From Neptunicoccus cionae (GTDB lineage: Bacteria > Pseudomonadota > Alphaproteobacteria > Rhodobacterales > Rhodobacteraceae): a stretch of DNA of 64,000 bases. The position numbers were made by a program, and so were the translations under genes. The DNA is taken from assembly GCF_002860325.1 (NCBI RefSeq), contig NZ_PKOJ01000011.1:1-64000 (forward strand), read 5' to 3'. Position 1 is the stretch's first letter; each line of letters begins with the position of its first letter. This document shows, in pieces, positions 9,363-18,375 of this stretch. The notes beneath the pieces are model-generated. The model did not search any database. It saw only the letters and a program-made list of their open reading frames with translations, and was not told the DNA's origin.

Positions 9363-10604
9363 TCAGCTTCGTTCGGCGTTGCGCACGTCATTGGCTGCAA
9401 CCAGACCGAGGATCGTCACTCCGAACAGGATCGCCATCAGCACAAAAACGCCCGAATTTTCGTTCAGAACCGCGCCGGTTACAGAGGTGAGGATCGCACC
9501 ACCCCCGACCACAGCCGCACCGGACAGGCCCGATGCACTGCCAGCCAGATCGGGCCGCACGGACAAGGCACCCGAATTGCTCGCCGGAAGGGTCAACCCG
9601 TTGCCGATCCCGATAAAGACAACCGAACCGAACAAAACCAGCGGATGCATGATCCCTGCCACCAGCAGGACAAATCCGCCGCCAAGCCCGACCAGCGCCA
9701 CAATCCGGCCTGCGATCATCATGGTAGAAAGCGCGTAGCGTTTGGCATTTCGCCCCGACAGGAAATTACCAAAGACAAACCCCATCGTAATTGCCCCCAT
9801 CCCGAGGCCGAGCATGGCAGGTGTCAGACCGAACTGCGCCTCTCCTACCAACGGGGCTCCTGCAAGGAAGACATAAAAGGCGCCAACCGAACAGGCCTGA
9901 CACGCCACATGGCCCCAGAACTCCCGTGCGCCCAACAGGGCCGGATAGGTTTTGAACTGAGCAAGTAATGTATCCGATTTCTTGGTATTGGTTTCTCCGA
10001 GATCGCGCCAGCACAAGGTAAAAACACCCGCACCAAGCGCGGCAAACAACAGGAATGTCACCCGCCAGCCGAACATCTGGTCCAGCACGCCGCCCACAAC
10101 CGGCCCCACCATCGGTGCCAGCGCCATGACCATCGCCACATACCCCATCATGCTTGCCGCTTCCTGCGGGGGGGCCATATCCCGGATCACTGCACGGCTT
10201 AGGGCCATTCCTGCAATCACCGCCCCCTGAAGCAGACGGAACCCCAGAAAGACCCAGACATTCGGCGCCAGCCAGCACCCGATCGACGCCACCGTAAAGA
10301 TCGCCATAGCCGCCAGCAAAACCGGTCTGCGGCCCCACCGGTCCGAAAGCGGCCCCATGATGATCTGCAATACAGCGCTCACCCCGAGATACCCTGCAAT
10401 CGATAGATTGATCACCGCGTAATCCACCTCAAAGTCCCGCGCCATATTCGACAGGGATGGCAGAAACATATTCAGCGACAGCACAGAGATCGCAGTCAGC
10501 AACACGAGCGTTACAAAACGGGGCGGAGAGTGGGGCGTGAACACAGAAAAACTCTTTAATCGGGTTGCCAGCAAATACCATGCTGCCACACCATGCGCAA
10601 ACAC
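9363..10604 (-). CDS. Bcr/CflA family multidrug-type MFS transporter
   Basis: The protein (413 residues from the first ATG) matches drug:proton antiporters of the Bcr/CflA family. The first hydrophobic segment is LVLLTAISVLSLNMFLPSL, and the motif GPLSDRWGRRPVLL (TM2-3 loop) is the classic MFS signature. It would export small hydrophobic compounds through the inner membrane. The true start may be the GTG at 10544, which removes 20 residues that do not resemble the family; neither start has a strong ribosome site. It diverges from pyrF. Confidence 0.85.
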   Translation of the reverse strand: MFAHGVAAWYLLATRLKSFSVFTPHSPPRFVTLVLLTAISVLSLNMFLPSLSNMARDFEVDYAVINLSIAGYLGVSAVLQIIMGPLSDRWGRRPVLLAAMAIFTVASIGCWLAPNVWVFLGFRLLQGAVIAGMALSRAVIRDMAPPQEAASMMGYVAMVMALAPMVGPVVGGVLDQMFGWRVTFLLFAALGAGVFTLCWRDLGETNTKKSDTLLAQFKTYPALLGAREFWGHVACQACSVGAFYVFLAGAPLVGEAQFGLTPAMLGLGMGAITMGFVFGNFLSGRNAKRYALSTMMIAGRIVALVGLGGGFVLLVAGIMHPLVLFGSVVFIGIGNGLTLPASNSGALSVRPDLAGSASGLSGAAVVGGGAILTSVTGAVLNENSGVFVLMAILFGVTILGLVAANDVRNAERS

Positions 10605-10672
10605 TGCCTGTTGCCTTGACTTTCCGCCCTCACCGCCCCAAACCCCGAAAAACCAGCCAACGGAGCCCTGAT

Positions 10673-11368
10673 ATGCCTGCTGATGACCGCCTGATCGTTG
10701 CCCTTGATGTCCCTAACATTCTGGATGGCATGGCCATCGCGGAAAAGCTCGGGGATAGTGTGTCGTTTTACAAGATCGGGCTCGGCATGTTGACGGGGGG
10801 CGGTCTTGCGCTTGCCAATGAATTGAAAGAACAGGGCAAACGCGTATTTCTTGACATGAAGTTCTTTGACATCGGGGCCACTGTAGAGCGGGCCGTCGGC
10901 GGCATCGCGCAGTATGATTTCGACTTCCTGACCGTCCACGGTGATCCCCATGTGGTGCGTGCGGCTGTGGCAGGCCGCGGCGACAGCGGCCTCAAGATCC
11001 TTGCTGTTACAATCCTGACCTCCCTCGACCGGAGCGATCTGGACGATTGCCTGATCCAGTCCGGTGATCTGCAAGACCTCGTGATCGAACGGGCCCGCGC
11101 GGCTTTTCTTGCCGGTGCAGACGGGGTGATTGCCTCACCGCAAGAAGCTGCTTTGATCCGTGCCCTGCCAGAAGCTGCAGGGCGGTTGATTGTAACACCG
11201 GGGGTACGCCCGACCGGCTCGGCCTCGGGCGATCAGAAACGCATTGCAACACCGGCCAGCGCCATCGGGGACGGGGCGGATCACATCGTTGTAGGGCGTC
11301 CGATTGTTCAGGCCGACGATCCGGCTGCCGCAGCACGGGCGATCCTTGCGGAACTGGCCACGATCTGA
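10673..11368 (+). CDS. pyrF: orotidine 5'-phosphate decarboxylase
   Basis: PyrF converts OMP to UMP, the last step of pyrimidine synthesis. The 231-residue TIM barrel shows LIVALDVPN at the N-terminus, the catalytic region FLDMKFFDIGATV (the Asp-x-Lys-x-x-Asp motif), LAVTILTSLD, and the phosphate-binding end VTPGVRPTG with DHIVVGRPI. The start was placed at 10673 because GGAG precedes it at the right distance and the upstream extension is proline-rich and unlike the family. It diverges from an MFS gene. Confidence 0.96.
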   Translation: MPADDRLIVALDVPNILDGMAIAEKLGDSVSFYKIGLGMLTGGGLALANELKEQGKRVFLDMKFFDIGATVERAVGGIAQYDFDFLTVHGDPHVVRAAVAGRGDSGLKILAVTILTSLDRSDLDDCLIQSGDLQDLVIERARAAFLAGADGVIASPQEAALIRALPEAAGRLIVTPGVRPTGSASGDQKRIATPASAIGDGADHIVVGRPIVQADDPAAAARAILAELATI

Positions 11369-11416
11369 GGGCAAACGCCTAAAATACAAGAATCTTCAAT
11401 TGAATATTTAACGCAT

Positions 11417-11457
11417 CGTTAAGGTTTGGGCGCGATCCAGAGAGCCGAACCTTAACG
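11417..11457. promoter_or_regulatory. perfect inverted repeat before the 48-aa peptide gene
   Basis: CGTTAAGGTT (11417-11426) and AACCTTAACG (11448-11457) are perfect 10-bp arms with a 21-nt spacer. The right arm runs into the ribosome site GGAG of the following small gene. Pairing in RNA could mask that site, or the DNA could be an operator. Confidence 0.45.
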
Positions 11458-11466
11458 GAGCCCCCA

Positions 11467-11613
11467 ATGGATATATTCTCGAAAATCGGCCTGACTGCCC
11501 TGATCGCGACCAGCCTGCTTGTGACCCACGCCAAAGCATCCCCTGACACTTCGAACGCCTTGGCATTTCCAGTATTATACGCCGGAAATTCCCAAACTGA
11601 CATCACGTCCTGA
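11467..11613 (+). CDS. 48-residue secreted peptide, unknown function
   Basis: The frame starts with an ATG six nt after GGAG and encodes 48 residues. The first 23 form a clear signal peptide (MDIFSKIGLTALIATSLLVT, then HAKA with likely cleavage after AKA). The mature part is only about 25 residues, polar and without cysteines. It lies between pyrF and dinB, 35 nt before dinB. I do not recognise it. Support comes from the ribosome site and the signal-peptide shape; the short mature part and lack of known relatives keep confidence moderate. Confidence 0.5.
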   Translation: MDIFSKIGLTALIATSLLVTHAKASPDTSNALAFPVLYAGNSQTDITS

Positions 11614-11648
11614 CTGGTATTGGCAACAGAACTGCGGGATAAGACCCT

Positions 11649-12908
11649 ATGCCAAAACCTGCCTTCTGCCGAGATTGCCTGAAACGCTGCGCGCCAAAAC
11701 CGCGCTGCGAACATTGTGCTTCACCGCGGGTGCTGGCCCATGAGGAATTGTTCTCGCTCTCCATCGCCCATATGGATTGCGACGCATTTTATGCATCAGT
11801 GGAGAAACGGGACAATCCGGATATCCGCGACAAGCCGGTGATCATCGGCGGCGGCAAACGGGGCGTTGTTTCCACCGCCTGCTATATCGCGCGGATCAAC
11901 GGGGTGCATTCTGCCATGCCCATGTTCAAGGCGCTGAAACTCTGCCCCGAAGCGGTGGTGGTAAAACCCAGAATGGACGCCTACGTCGAAGTGTCCCGCG
12001 CCATCCGCGCCATGATGGAAGACCTGACACCGGTGGTCGAACCCCTATCACTGGATGAGGCATTCATCGACCTAAGCGGCACAGAAAAACTGCACGGCGC
12101 CCCGCCAGCGATCATGCTCGCACGGCTGGTGAAACGGATGGAGGACGAATTGGGGATTTCCGGTTCCATCGGCCTGTCCCACAACAAGTTCCTAGCCAAA
12201 CTTGCCTCCGATCTGGACAAGCCGCGCGGGTTTTCCGTGGTTGGAAAGGCGGAAACACTGGACCTTCTCGCGCCACTCCCCATCAAGAAAATCTGGGGCG
12301 CCGGACCGGTTTTGCAACGCAAACTGCAAAGTGACGGCATCCAGACCTTCGCAGACCTGCGCCGCCGCGATCGCAAGGCGCTCGGTGAACGCTACGGCTC
12401 CATGGGGGATCGGCTCTGGCACTTGGCGCAGGGACTTGATCACCGCCGCATTTCGGGGCGCGATCCGGTGAAAAGCATCTCCAAGGAAACCACTTTCTTT
12501 GAAGACACAGGCGATGCCGACCTGCTGGACGGGCATCTCTGGCGGCTGGCCGAACAGGTGTCAGACCGCGCAAAGGCCAAGGAATATGCGGGTAAGACCG
12601 TTACGTTGAAGGTGAAGAAAGCGGATTTCAAAACCCTGAACCGCTCTGTCACCCTGTCCGAACCAACCCAGATGGCGGACAGGATTTACACCCACGGGCG
12701 CCAGATGCTTGACGGGGTGATCGACAAGGCCCCCTTCCGCCTGATCGGTATCGGCATCAGCCAACTGACCCGCCCCGAAGAAGCCGATCACTATATGGAC
12801 CTGCTGGAACAGGACGCCGCGAAACGCGCCAAGGCGGAACGGGCCACAGACGCAATCCGCGAAAGATTCGGCAAAGACGCCATCCTGAAGGGACGTGCCC
12901 TGCGCTGA
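11649..12908 (+). CDS. dinB: DNA polymerase IV (Y-family)
   Basis: DinB is an error-prone polymerase that copies past damaged bases. The 419-residue product has the Y-family core: HMDCDAFYASVE with Asp43, the SLDEAFID active site with Asp136 and Glu137, a helix-hairpin-helix-like segment (KKIWGAGPVLQRKL), and a little-finger domain. It ends in a short charged tail. The N-terminus carries an extra putative zinc ribbon (Cys7, Cys10, Cys20, Cys23) seen in many alphaproteobacterial pol IV proteins. No LexA box was identified upstream by eye, and the tail shows no clear beta-clamp motif. Confidence 0.95.
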   Translation: MPKPAFCRDCLKRCAPKPRCEHCASPRVLAHEELFSLSIAHMDCDAFYASVEKRDNPDIRDKPVIIGGGKRGVVSTACYIARINGVHSAMPMFKALKLCPEAVVVKPRMDAYVEVSRAIRAMMEDLTPVVEPLSLDEAFIDLSGTEKLHGAPPAIMLARLVKRMEDELGISGSIGLSHNKFLAKLASDLDKPRGFSVVGKAETLDLLAPLPIKKIWGAGPVLQRKLQSDGIQTFADLRRRDRKALGERYGSMGDRLWHLAQGLDHRRISGRDPVKSISKETTFFEDTGDADLLDGHLWRLAEQVSDRAKAKEYAGKTVTLKVKKADFKTLNRSVTLSEPTQMADRIYTHGRQMLDGVIDKAPFRLIGIGISQLTRPEEADHYMDLLEQDAAKRAKAERATDAIRERFGKDAILKGRALR

Positions 12909-12911
12909 CCT

Positions 12912-12949
12912 GCTTCGATGTTCCAGAAATACTCCCCGCGCGGAGCGCA
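12912..12949 (+). repeat. dispersed intergenic element, copy 2
   Basis: Positions 12912-12934 match copies at 8048-8070 and 44010-44030 (TTCGATGTTCC then GAAATACTC). A CTCC...GGAG hairpin follows directly, as in copy 3. It lies between the convergent stops of dinB and the MotB-like gene. Confidence 0.55.
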
Positions 12950-12954
12950 GAAAC

Positions 12955-14955
12955 CTATTTTTCCGTAAACTTCAATTCAATCCGACGGTTCTGCGCCAGT
13001 GCCTCTGGGCTGTCGCCCTCTGCAATCGGCTGGTATTCCCCGAATCCGTTGGCCGCCAGCCGGTTCGCCGGCACCCCGAGCTCGCTGTTCAGATAGCGCA
13101 CCACAGACAGCGCCCGCGCCTGACTAAGCTCCCAGTTGTCGCGGAACTCTCCGAAACCGGACAGGGGTATTTTATCGGTATGTCCGTCCACCCGCAGAAT
13201 CCAGTCGATTTCCGGCGGGATCTGGTCGGCAACATCCAGAATGATGCTGGCCACATTGGCAATCTCTGCCTTGCCCTGCTCCCCGAGAGTGGCCGAACCG
13301 GCGGCAAACAGGATTTCGGAGGAAAACACGAAACGGTCCCCGACGATACGAACCCCTTCCTGTGTCCCGAGCACATCGCGCAAGCGGCCAAAGAACTCGG
13401 AGCGGAACTTCTTGAGGTCATTGGCCTCTGCTTCCAGTCGCTGGCGTTCAGCTTCTTCCAGCTCAAGCCGCTTTTTCTGCTCGGCCGCTACACGGGCCAG
13501 CGCGGTGTTCAGGTTCGCGCCCAGCGCTTCTATCTGTACCTGACTGGCTTCATCTGCTGCCTTTGAGGCGTCAAGCAATCCCTGCAAACGGTCCAGCTGC
13601 TTGCGCAGTTCTACCGTTTGTTCGTTCAGTAAAGCCAGCTTTTGCGCGGCTTCGCGGCTTGCGGTTTTCTCATCGGCCAGTTCCTGCCGTGCTACGGACA
13701 AAAGGGCGGCCTGACGGTCGCCTTCGCTCATGTTTTGGGCCGCTTCGCGCTCTGCCTCGCTCAGTTCGGCGCGGGTGGCAGCCAGCAGGGTCAGCGTGTC
13801 TTCCGCTTCCTTACGTTTGGCCTCCAGCGACAGGGTCATGGCGGTCAGTTCGTCCTCGGCCCCCTTCAGTTTCTCCCGCAGGGCTGCAGCGGCGGCGGCT
13901 TCGGCAAGTTTCGCCTTTTCCTCTTCGGAAAGGCTGTTAACCAGCGCATCAATCCGCGCACGCAATTCTTCTTCGGTCAGACCACGGGCGGTCAGTTCGG
14001 ACTGCGCCTCTGCCAATGCCTGCGCCCGATCTTCGGTTTCCTGTTCGGCCCGAGCCAGCGCAGCCCTCTCCCGTTCCAGGGCGGTTTTTGTCTGGCCCAG
14101 TTCGCTGCGGCTCTCGGCCAGTTCGGAGCGTGTGGTGCTGACCTGCGCCAGCGCATCACTTAGCGATCCACGTGTCTGCGACAGGTCATCCTGCGTCGCC
14201 GCCAAAAGCGCCAGCGCATCCGCGAGCGAACCTTCCTTATTGCTGACGTCAGCCCGCAAATCGGCAATCAACCCTTCCAGTGCTTCCCGTTTCGCGGCTG
14301 CCAGACGCGCCGCCTCGGCGCTTTCGTCGATTTCTGTGCGGGCCTGTGCCAGTGCCAGTTGCAGGGCCTCTTTCTCGGAGATCACTGTCAGATTGGCTTG
14401 TTCCAATGCGTCTTTATCCGCCAGCAGCAGGCGTTTTTCCTCTTCCAGCGCGGCTTCGCGGCTTTCAGCATCCGCCACATCACCTTCTAGATCTTCAACC
14501 TGCCCCGTCAGAATTGCAACACGGGAACGGCTGTCGGAAAGCTGCGAATCCAGATCGGAATTTTGCGCCAGCAATGAAGCCACCTGCTCTTCGAACCCGG
14601 CAATCTGCGCGGCTTGATTCGAGGTTTCCGCGTTCAATGCAGCGATCAGAGAGTCTTGTTGCGCAGCGCGGTGCTGCGCATCCGCAAGCGAATCATTCAA
14701 ACGGCTGACGTCTTCTTCCAGACCCGAGGCACGGGCCCGTTCCAGACCAAGCGCTTCGGACAGGCCAATGATTTCACCTGCAAGCGCGTCGAGTTCTTTG
14801 TCCTGTCCGGAGATTCGTTCGTTCAGCGTATATTGAACCACCATGAAGATGGTCAGCACAAACATCAGGATCAGCAAAAGCGCGGTCATCGCATCCACGA
14901 ATCCGGGCCAGATATTGGCCGAAAACCGGTTCGCTGCGCGGCGGTTCAGGGCCAT
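12955..14955 (-). CDS. MotB/OmpA-type protein with a very long coiled coil
   Basis: The 666-residue protein has a short cytoplasmic start, one membrane helix (FVDAMTALLLILMFVLTIF) and a predicted coiled coil of some 450 residues (about 45-510, rich in Ala, Glu, Leu, Arg). It ends in an OmpA-like peptidoglycan-binding domain (LRVDGHTDKIPLSG, then LSQARALSVVRYL and NRRIELKF). Asp21 at the start of the helix is where MotB and ZorB carry the proton-binding aspartate. It follows the MotA/ExbB-like gene by 3 nt, so the two should form one ion-driven complex. Usual MotB or ZorB proteins are 200-300 residues, so the coiled coil is exceptional. Its function in this group is not established to my knowledge. 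Confidence 0.85.
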   Translation of the reverse strand: MALNRRAANRFSANIWPGFVDAMTALLLILMFVLTIFMVVQYTLNERISGQDKELDALAGEIIGLSEALGLERARASGLEEDVSRLNDSLADAQHRAAQQDSLIAALNAETSNQAAQIAGFEEQVASLLAQNSDLDSQLSDSRSRVAILTGQVEDLEGDVADAESREAALEEEKRLLLADKDALEQANLTVISEKEALQLALAQARTEIDESAEAARLAAAKREALEGLIADLRADVSNKEGSLADALALLAATQDDLSQTRGSLSDALAQVSTTRSELAESRSELGQTKTALERERAALARAEQETEDRAQALAEAQSELTARGLTEEELRARIDALVNSLSEEEKAKLAEAAAAAALREKLKGAEDELTAMTLSLEAKRKEAEDTLTLLAATRAELSEAEREAAQNMSEGDRQAALLSVARQELADEKTASREAAQKLALLNEQTVELRKQLDRLQGLLDASKAADEASQVQIEALGANLNTALARVAAEQKKRLELEEAERQRLEAEANDLKKFRSEFFGRLRDVLGTQEGVRIVGDRFVFSSEILFAAGSATLGEQGKAEIANVASIILDVADQIPPEIDWILRVDGHTDKIPLSGFGEFRDNWELSQARALSVVRYLNSELGVPANRLAANGFGEYQPIAEGDSPEALAQNRRIELKFTEK

Positions 14956-14958
14956 GGA

Positions 14959-16170
14959 TTATCCCCTGCCACCGGGTTCATCAGATGCCGAGATTGCCGC
15001 ACGCAATGTGGATGTCAGCCCTAAAAGATCGCTACGCAGTTCGCTGATGGCGCCCTGCCGTCCGGCAGTCATTTCCTCAAGAATGCGCAACATCTGGGTA
15101 TCGATATTGCGCAAACGCATCTTGGCTTCGGCATCCCAGACCTCATCCCCTGCGGGGCGGGCCATTTGTGCAGGCAGCGCCTGCACAGCCTCGACCAGTT
15201 GTTTCTGCCCATAGGCGATTTGCTCGGCCAGACGATCCCGATCGCCCTGCCCCGCCGTTGCAACCTCGGCAAGGCGCTCCACCACCTGCCCCAGCCGTTC
15301 GAGCCGCTGATCGGTTTCGGCACGCCGTTCCTGATTCTGGCGCAGCAGGTCATGCAGGGTTTCTATCTGGTAGGTCGTATGTTCCAGCATGTCAGCGAGC
15401 GCGAAATTTTCCACGCTGCCCATATCCCCTTCACCTGTTGCGACCCCGATCCGTGTAATTGAAGACAGCCACTCTTCTAGTTCGCGGTAAAAACGGTTCT
15501 GGCCACGCCCTGCCATCAGATCCAGCAAACCGACAACCAGTGACCCTGCCAATCCCAGCAGCGACGAACCGAAGGCCGTACCCATACCGCCAAGCTGGCG
15601 TTCCAGACCGGACATAAGGTTGTCGAACACATCGACCGAACTGCCATCATCCTGTGGCGCGAGGGAACGTATCGTATCAACTACGGCAGGAACCGTCGTG
15701 GCCAGCCCGTAAAATGTACCCAAAAGACCAAGGAAGATCAGCAGGTTAATGACATATCGTGTGATCTCGCGGCCTTCATCAAGCCGTGTCGCCACACTGT
15801 CCTGAATGCTTTGTGTACTGGTCGAAGTCAGCGAAGCCCGGGCCGAGCGTTTACGCAGCAGATGGGCCAAAGGCGCCAATAATCCGGGCGGTTGAACGAA
15901 CTCATGCCCCGGCCGGTCCAGCGCCAGCCCTTCGATCCAGCTGACCGAGCTGACCAGCGTAAACACCTGCCAGAAACAGGCAATGATGCCAAAGATGAAC
16001 ACCAAGCCGATAAAGCTGTTCAAATAGACGTTTGCCATAAAGATCGGCAGCAGTGATTGATACGACAGAAATCCCCCAATGGCGACGATGACGACAAACA
16101 TCAACATCATAAGGATTTGCCGCACCGGTTGGGTAAAATGCGGGTCGATCTTCGTGTCTGACTTCAACAT
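14959..16170 (-). CDS. MotA/TolQ/ExbB-type proton channel subunit
   Basis: The 403-residue protein has two N-terminal hydrophobic segments (about 17-75). After a cytoplasmic stretch come the two channel helices typical of the MotA_TolQ_ExbB family (VINLLIFLGLLGTFYGLATT and GMGTAFGSSLLGLAGSLVVG). The last 150 residues are helical and charged, like the cytoplasmic tail of ZorA. It should pair with the adjacent MotB-like protein as stator and channel. The ATG at 16170 was chosen because upstream residues to 16299 are basic and cysteine-containing, unlike a membrane start; the ribosome site is weak. No flagellar, Tol or Ton genes lie nearby. Confidence 0.85.
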   Translation of the reverse strand: MLKSDTKIDPHFTQPVRQILMMLMFVVIVAIGGFLSYQSLLPIFMANVYLNSFIGLVFIFGIIACFWQVFTLVSSVSWIEGLALDRPGHEFVQPPGLLAPLAHLLRKRSARASLTSTSTQSIQDSVATRLDEGREITRYVINLLIFLGLLGTFYGLATTVPAVVDTIRSLAPQDDGSSVDVFDNLMSGLERQLGGMGTAFGSSLLGLAGSLVVGLLDLMAGRGQNRFYRELEEWLSSITRIGVATGEGDMGSVENFALADMLEHTTYQIETLHDLLRQNQERRAETDQRLERLGQVVERLAEVATAGQGDRDRLAEQIAYGQKQLVEAVQALPAQMARPAGDEVWDAEAKMRLRNIDTQMLRILEEMTAGRQGAISELRSDLLGLTSTLRAAISASDEPGGRG

Positions 16171-16337
16171 TCTTTGGGGCCTGCTCCGTGCTTGTCTGCA
16201 CCCTAACCTGCTTGACTGGTGTTGCCAAATGGTATGTTCGCCGGACGCGCCAGACTGTTTACCAACTAAACCATTGTAAAAAAGCCGCGAACTCCCCAAA
16301 TATAACTGTGTAAACCTGATTTGTTGGAGTGGTTGTT

Positions 16338-17279
16338 TTGGACGAATTACTTGGATTTGAATCCGTAGGCCTGACGGCCATTGCGCTGTTTGTCTTTGCG
16401 TTGATCCTGATATTCATGATGGTTCGCTCCATCCCGCAAGGCGAGGAATGGACGGTAGAGCGGTTTGGCCGTTACACCCGCACTCTCAAGCCCGGTTTGC
16501 GGTTCCTGATCCCTTTCATGGACAAGATCGGGGCGAAAATAAACATGATGGAAACCGTGCTTGATATCGACAGTCAGGAAGTCATCACCCGCGACAATGC
16601 GATGGTCGTGACCGATGCGGTTACTTTCTATCAGGTTGTGGACGCCGCTGCCGCTGCCTATGAGGTCCGCGATCTCTACCGTGCGCTGTCCAACCTGACG
16701 CAAACCAATATCCGTTCGGTAATCGGCTCTATGGATCTGGACGAAAGCCTGTCCAACCGCGAGATTATAAACGCCAAACTACTGACCGTGATTGACGAAG
16801 CCGCCAATCCGTGGGGCGTTAAAGTTACCCGTGTCGAGATCAAGGATCTGGCCCCGCCGCCGGACATCAACGAAGCGATGGCCCGCCAGATGAAAGCGGA
16901 ACGGGACAAGCGCGCCTCGGTCCTGCAGGCCGAAGGTATGAAACAGGCTGCCATTCTGAAAGCGGAAGGCGAGCGGGAAGCCCAGATTCGCGAGGCTGAA
17001 GGCCGCAAGGAAGCTGCCTTCCTTGACGCGGAAGCCCGTGAACGGATGGCACAGGCCGAAGCCAAGGCGACGCAGATGGTTTCCGAAGCCATTGCCGCCG
17101 GTGACATACAGGCCGTGAACTACTTTGTTGCGCAAAAATACACCGAAGCCCTGCGGGATGTTGCCGCCAGCCCTTCGGCCAAGACCATCATGATCCCGCT
17201 TGAGGCGTCCTCTCTGATCGGGTCTATCGGGGGTATTGCCGACATCGCCAAAGCCGTCACCTCCGGCGACAAATCTTAA
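16338..17279 (+). CDS. SPFH/band 7 membrane protein (QmcA/stomatin-like)
   Basis: The 313-residue protein has one N-terminal membrane helix (VGLTAIALFVFALILIFMM) and an SPFH domain (RSIPQGEEWTVERFGRYT onward). A long charged helix with repeated AEGxxxAxxxxAEG units follows, as in QmcA and stomatin homologues. Such proteins form ring-shaped membrane microdomains, often with an NfeD partner, which is the next gene. The start is uncertain. GGAG at 16326-16329 points to TTG at 16338; a GTG at 16329 overlaps that ribosome site and is less likely. Confidence 0.9.
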   Translation: MDELLGFESVGLTAIALFVFALILIFMMVRSIPQGEEWTVERFGRYTRTLKPGLRFLIPFMDKIGAKINMMETVLDIDSQEVITRDNAMVVTDAVTFYQVVDAAAAAYEVRDLYRALSNLTQTNIRSVIGSMDLDESLSNREIINAKLLTVIDEAANPWGVKVTRVEIKDLAPPPDINEAMARQMKAERDKRASVLQAEGMKQAAILKAEGEREAQIREAEGRKEAAFLDAEARERMAQAEAKATQMVSEAIAAGDIQAVNYFVAQKYTEALRDVAASPSAKTIMIPLEASSLIGSIGGIADIAKAVTSGDKS

Positions 17280-17291
17280 AAGGATTCAGCC

Positions 17292-17759
17292 ATGCCTTTC
17301 CTCGATTTTCTCGTTGATCTGTCGCCGTGGTGGTGGGTCGCAGCGGCCTTTGTCATTGGCGCGGCAGAAATGGTTACAGGCACGGCAGTTTTGATCTGGA
17401 TCGCCCTTGCGGCATTGGTCATGGCAGTATTGCACGCGCTGATGCCGGGCCTGTCGGGAGAGATGCAAATCACCTTATTTGCGGCTCTGTCCGTTGGCCT
17501 GACCTTTGCGGGGCGCTGGGTGGTCCAACGCTTTGGCGACGGTGCAGCGGCCCATGATACGCTGAACCAGCGGTCCAACCATTTGATCGGGCGCACGGCC
17601 ACGGTGCTCGACTTTCATCCTGCCAGCCATAGCGGGGCCGTCACAATCGAGGGCATGCGCTGGCGGGCGGAATGGGCTGCCGGTGCAACTGCGGAAATCG
17701 GCAGCACCGTCAGGGTCAGCGCCGCAAAAGGAATGGTTTTGAAGGTAGAACCGGTTTAA
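17292..17759 (+). CDS. NfeD family membrane protein
   Basis: This 155-residue protein has about three N-terminal hydrophobic segments (WWWVAAAFVIGAAEMV and following). It ends in an OB-fold NfeD domain (NHLIGRTATVLDF, then VTIEGMRWRAE and GSTVRVSAAKGMVLKV). NfeD proteins of this short type pair with SPFH proteins and are thought to support their assembly or localisation. It follows the SPFH gene by 12 nt with AAGGA upstream, so the two form one operon. Confidence 0.9.
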   Translation: MPFLDFLVDLSPWWWVAAAFVIGAAEMVTGTAVLIWIALAALVMAVLHALMPGLSGEMQITLFAALSVGLTFAGRWVVQRFGDGAAAHDTLNQRSNHLIGRTATVLDFHPASHSGAVTIEGMRWRAEWAAGATAEIGSTVRVSAAKGMVLKVEPV

Positions 17760-17763
17760 CCGC

Positions 17764-18315
17764 TCAGGCGGTTACACTCAGTTCCAGCACACGTTGGGTC
17801 AGCCATTCCAGATCGGGGTCGGGCAGACCCAGTTCCGCAAGGTGGCGGTTTACCTCTACCAGATATTCCGTGTTGGGCCCGCGCCCGCCGACAGCCTTGG
17901 CAATGACCTCGGCCTGACGTTCCAGCGAAAGACCCCCACAATACTGCACGTGATCCCGGTCCACCACATAGGACACACAGTCAACAACGCGACCGTCCCG
18001 CAGCTTTGCCGGATGGACCTGCTCCAGATAGGCCGCCGAAACCAGTTCCCGCTCTCGCAGGTAATCTATCGTCTGTTGTGCGGTTTCCGGCGGCACGAAA
18101 AAGGCGACCCCGTCACAATAGGATTTCGGCGCAGCGTCTAGGGCCAGCACCAGTCCCGGGGCTGCTTCTGTACCGCGATGGTGGATCGACCACATGCAAA
18201 AGCTGCGGGAAAACCCGTCCATCCGCGCAACTTCGCGTTCCGCAAACTCAAAACCCGGTTGCCACACCAAAGAGCCGTAGCCGAATACCCAAAAACCGTT
18301 ATCAATATTTGTCAC
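17764..18315 (-). CDS. gamma-glutamylcyclotransferase, ChaC family
   Basis: The 183-residue protein starts with FWVFGYGSLVWQPGF, the substrate-loop signature of the cyclotransferase fold. It continues with the ChaC pattern (FCMWSIHHRGTEAAPGLVLAL). ChaC proteins cleave glutathione to 5-oxoproline and Cys-Gly; one conserved glutamate acts as acid/base, and YLRERELVSAAYLE is where it is expected. The gene is convergent with nfeD, with only four nt between their ends, and diverges from the DUF2125 gene. Confidence 0.88.
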   Translation of the reverse strand: MTNIDNGFWVFGYGSLVWQPGFEFAEREVARMDGFSRSFCMWSIHHRGTEAAPGLVLALDAAPKSYCDGVAFFVPPETAQQTIDYLRERELVSAAYLEQVHPAKLRDGRVVDCVSYVVDRDHVQYCGGLSLERQAEVIAKAVGGRGPNTEYLVEVNRHLAELGLPDPDLEWLTQRVLELSVTA

Positions 18316-18375
18316 TGGTTCACCCCTTTCAGGGTGCTATAACCCGCGCCAAACGGAAAAGAAAAGGGGCTGCCC

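Noticed and set aside
13730-14617. A Ser/Ala-rich forward frame of about 295 codons
   Set aside because: It mirrors the coiled-coil part of the MotB-like gene; its low-complexity composition follows from the repeated Glu/Ala/Leu codons on the other strand.
12955-16170. A Zorya anti-phage system
   Set aside because: Only ZorA/ZorB-like genes are present. There is no ZorC, ZorD helicase or ZorE nuclease nearby, and the long tail is in the wrong partner. The flanking genes are housekeeping.
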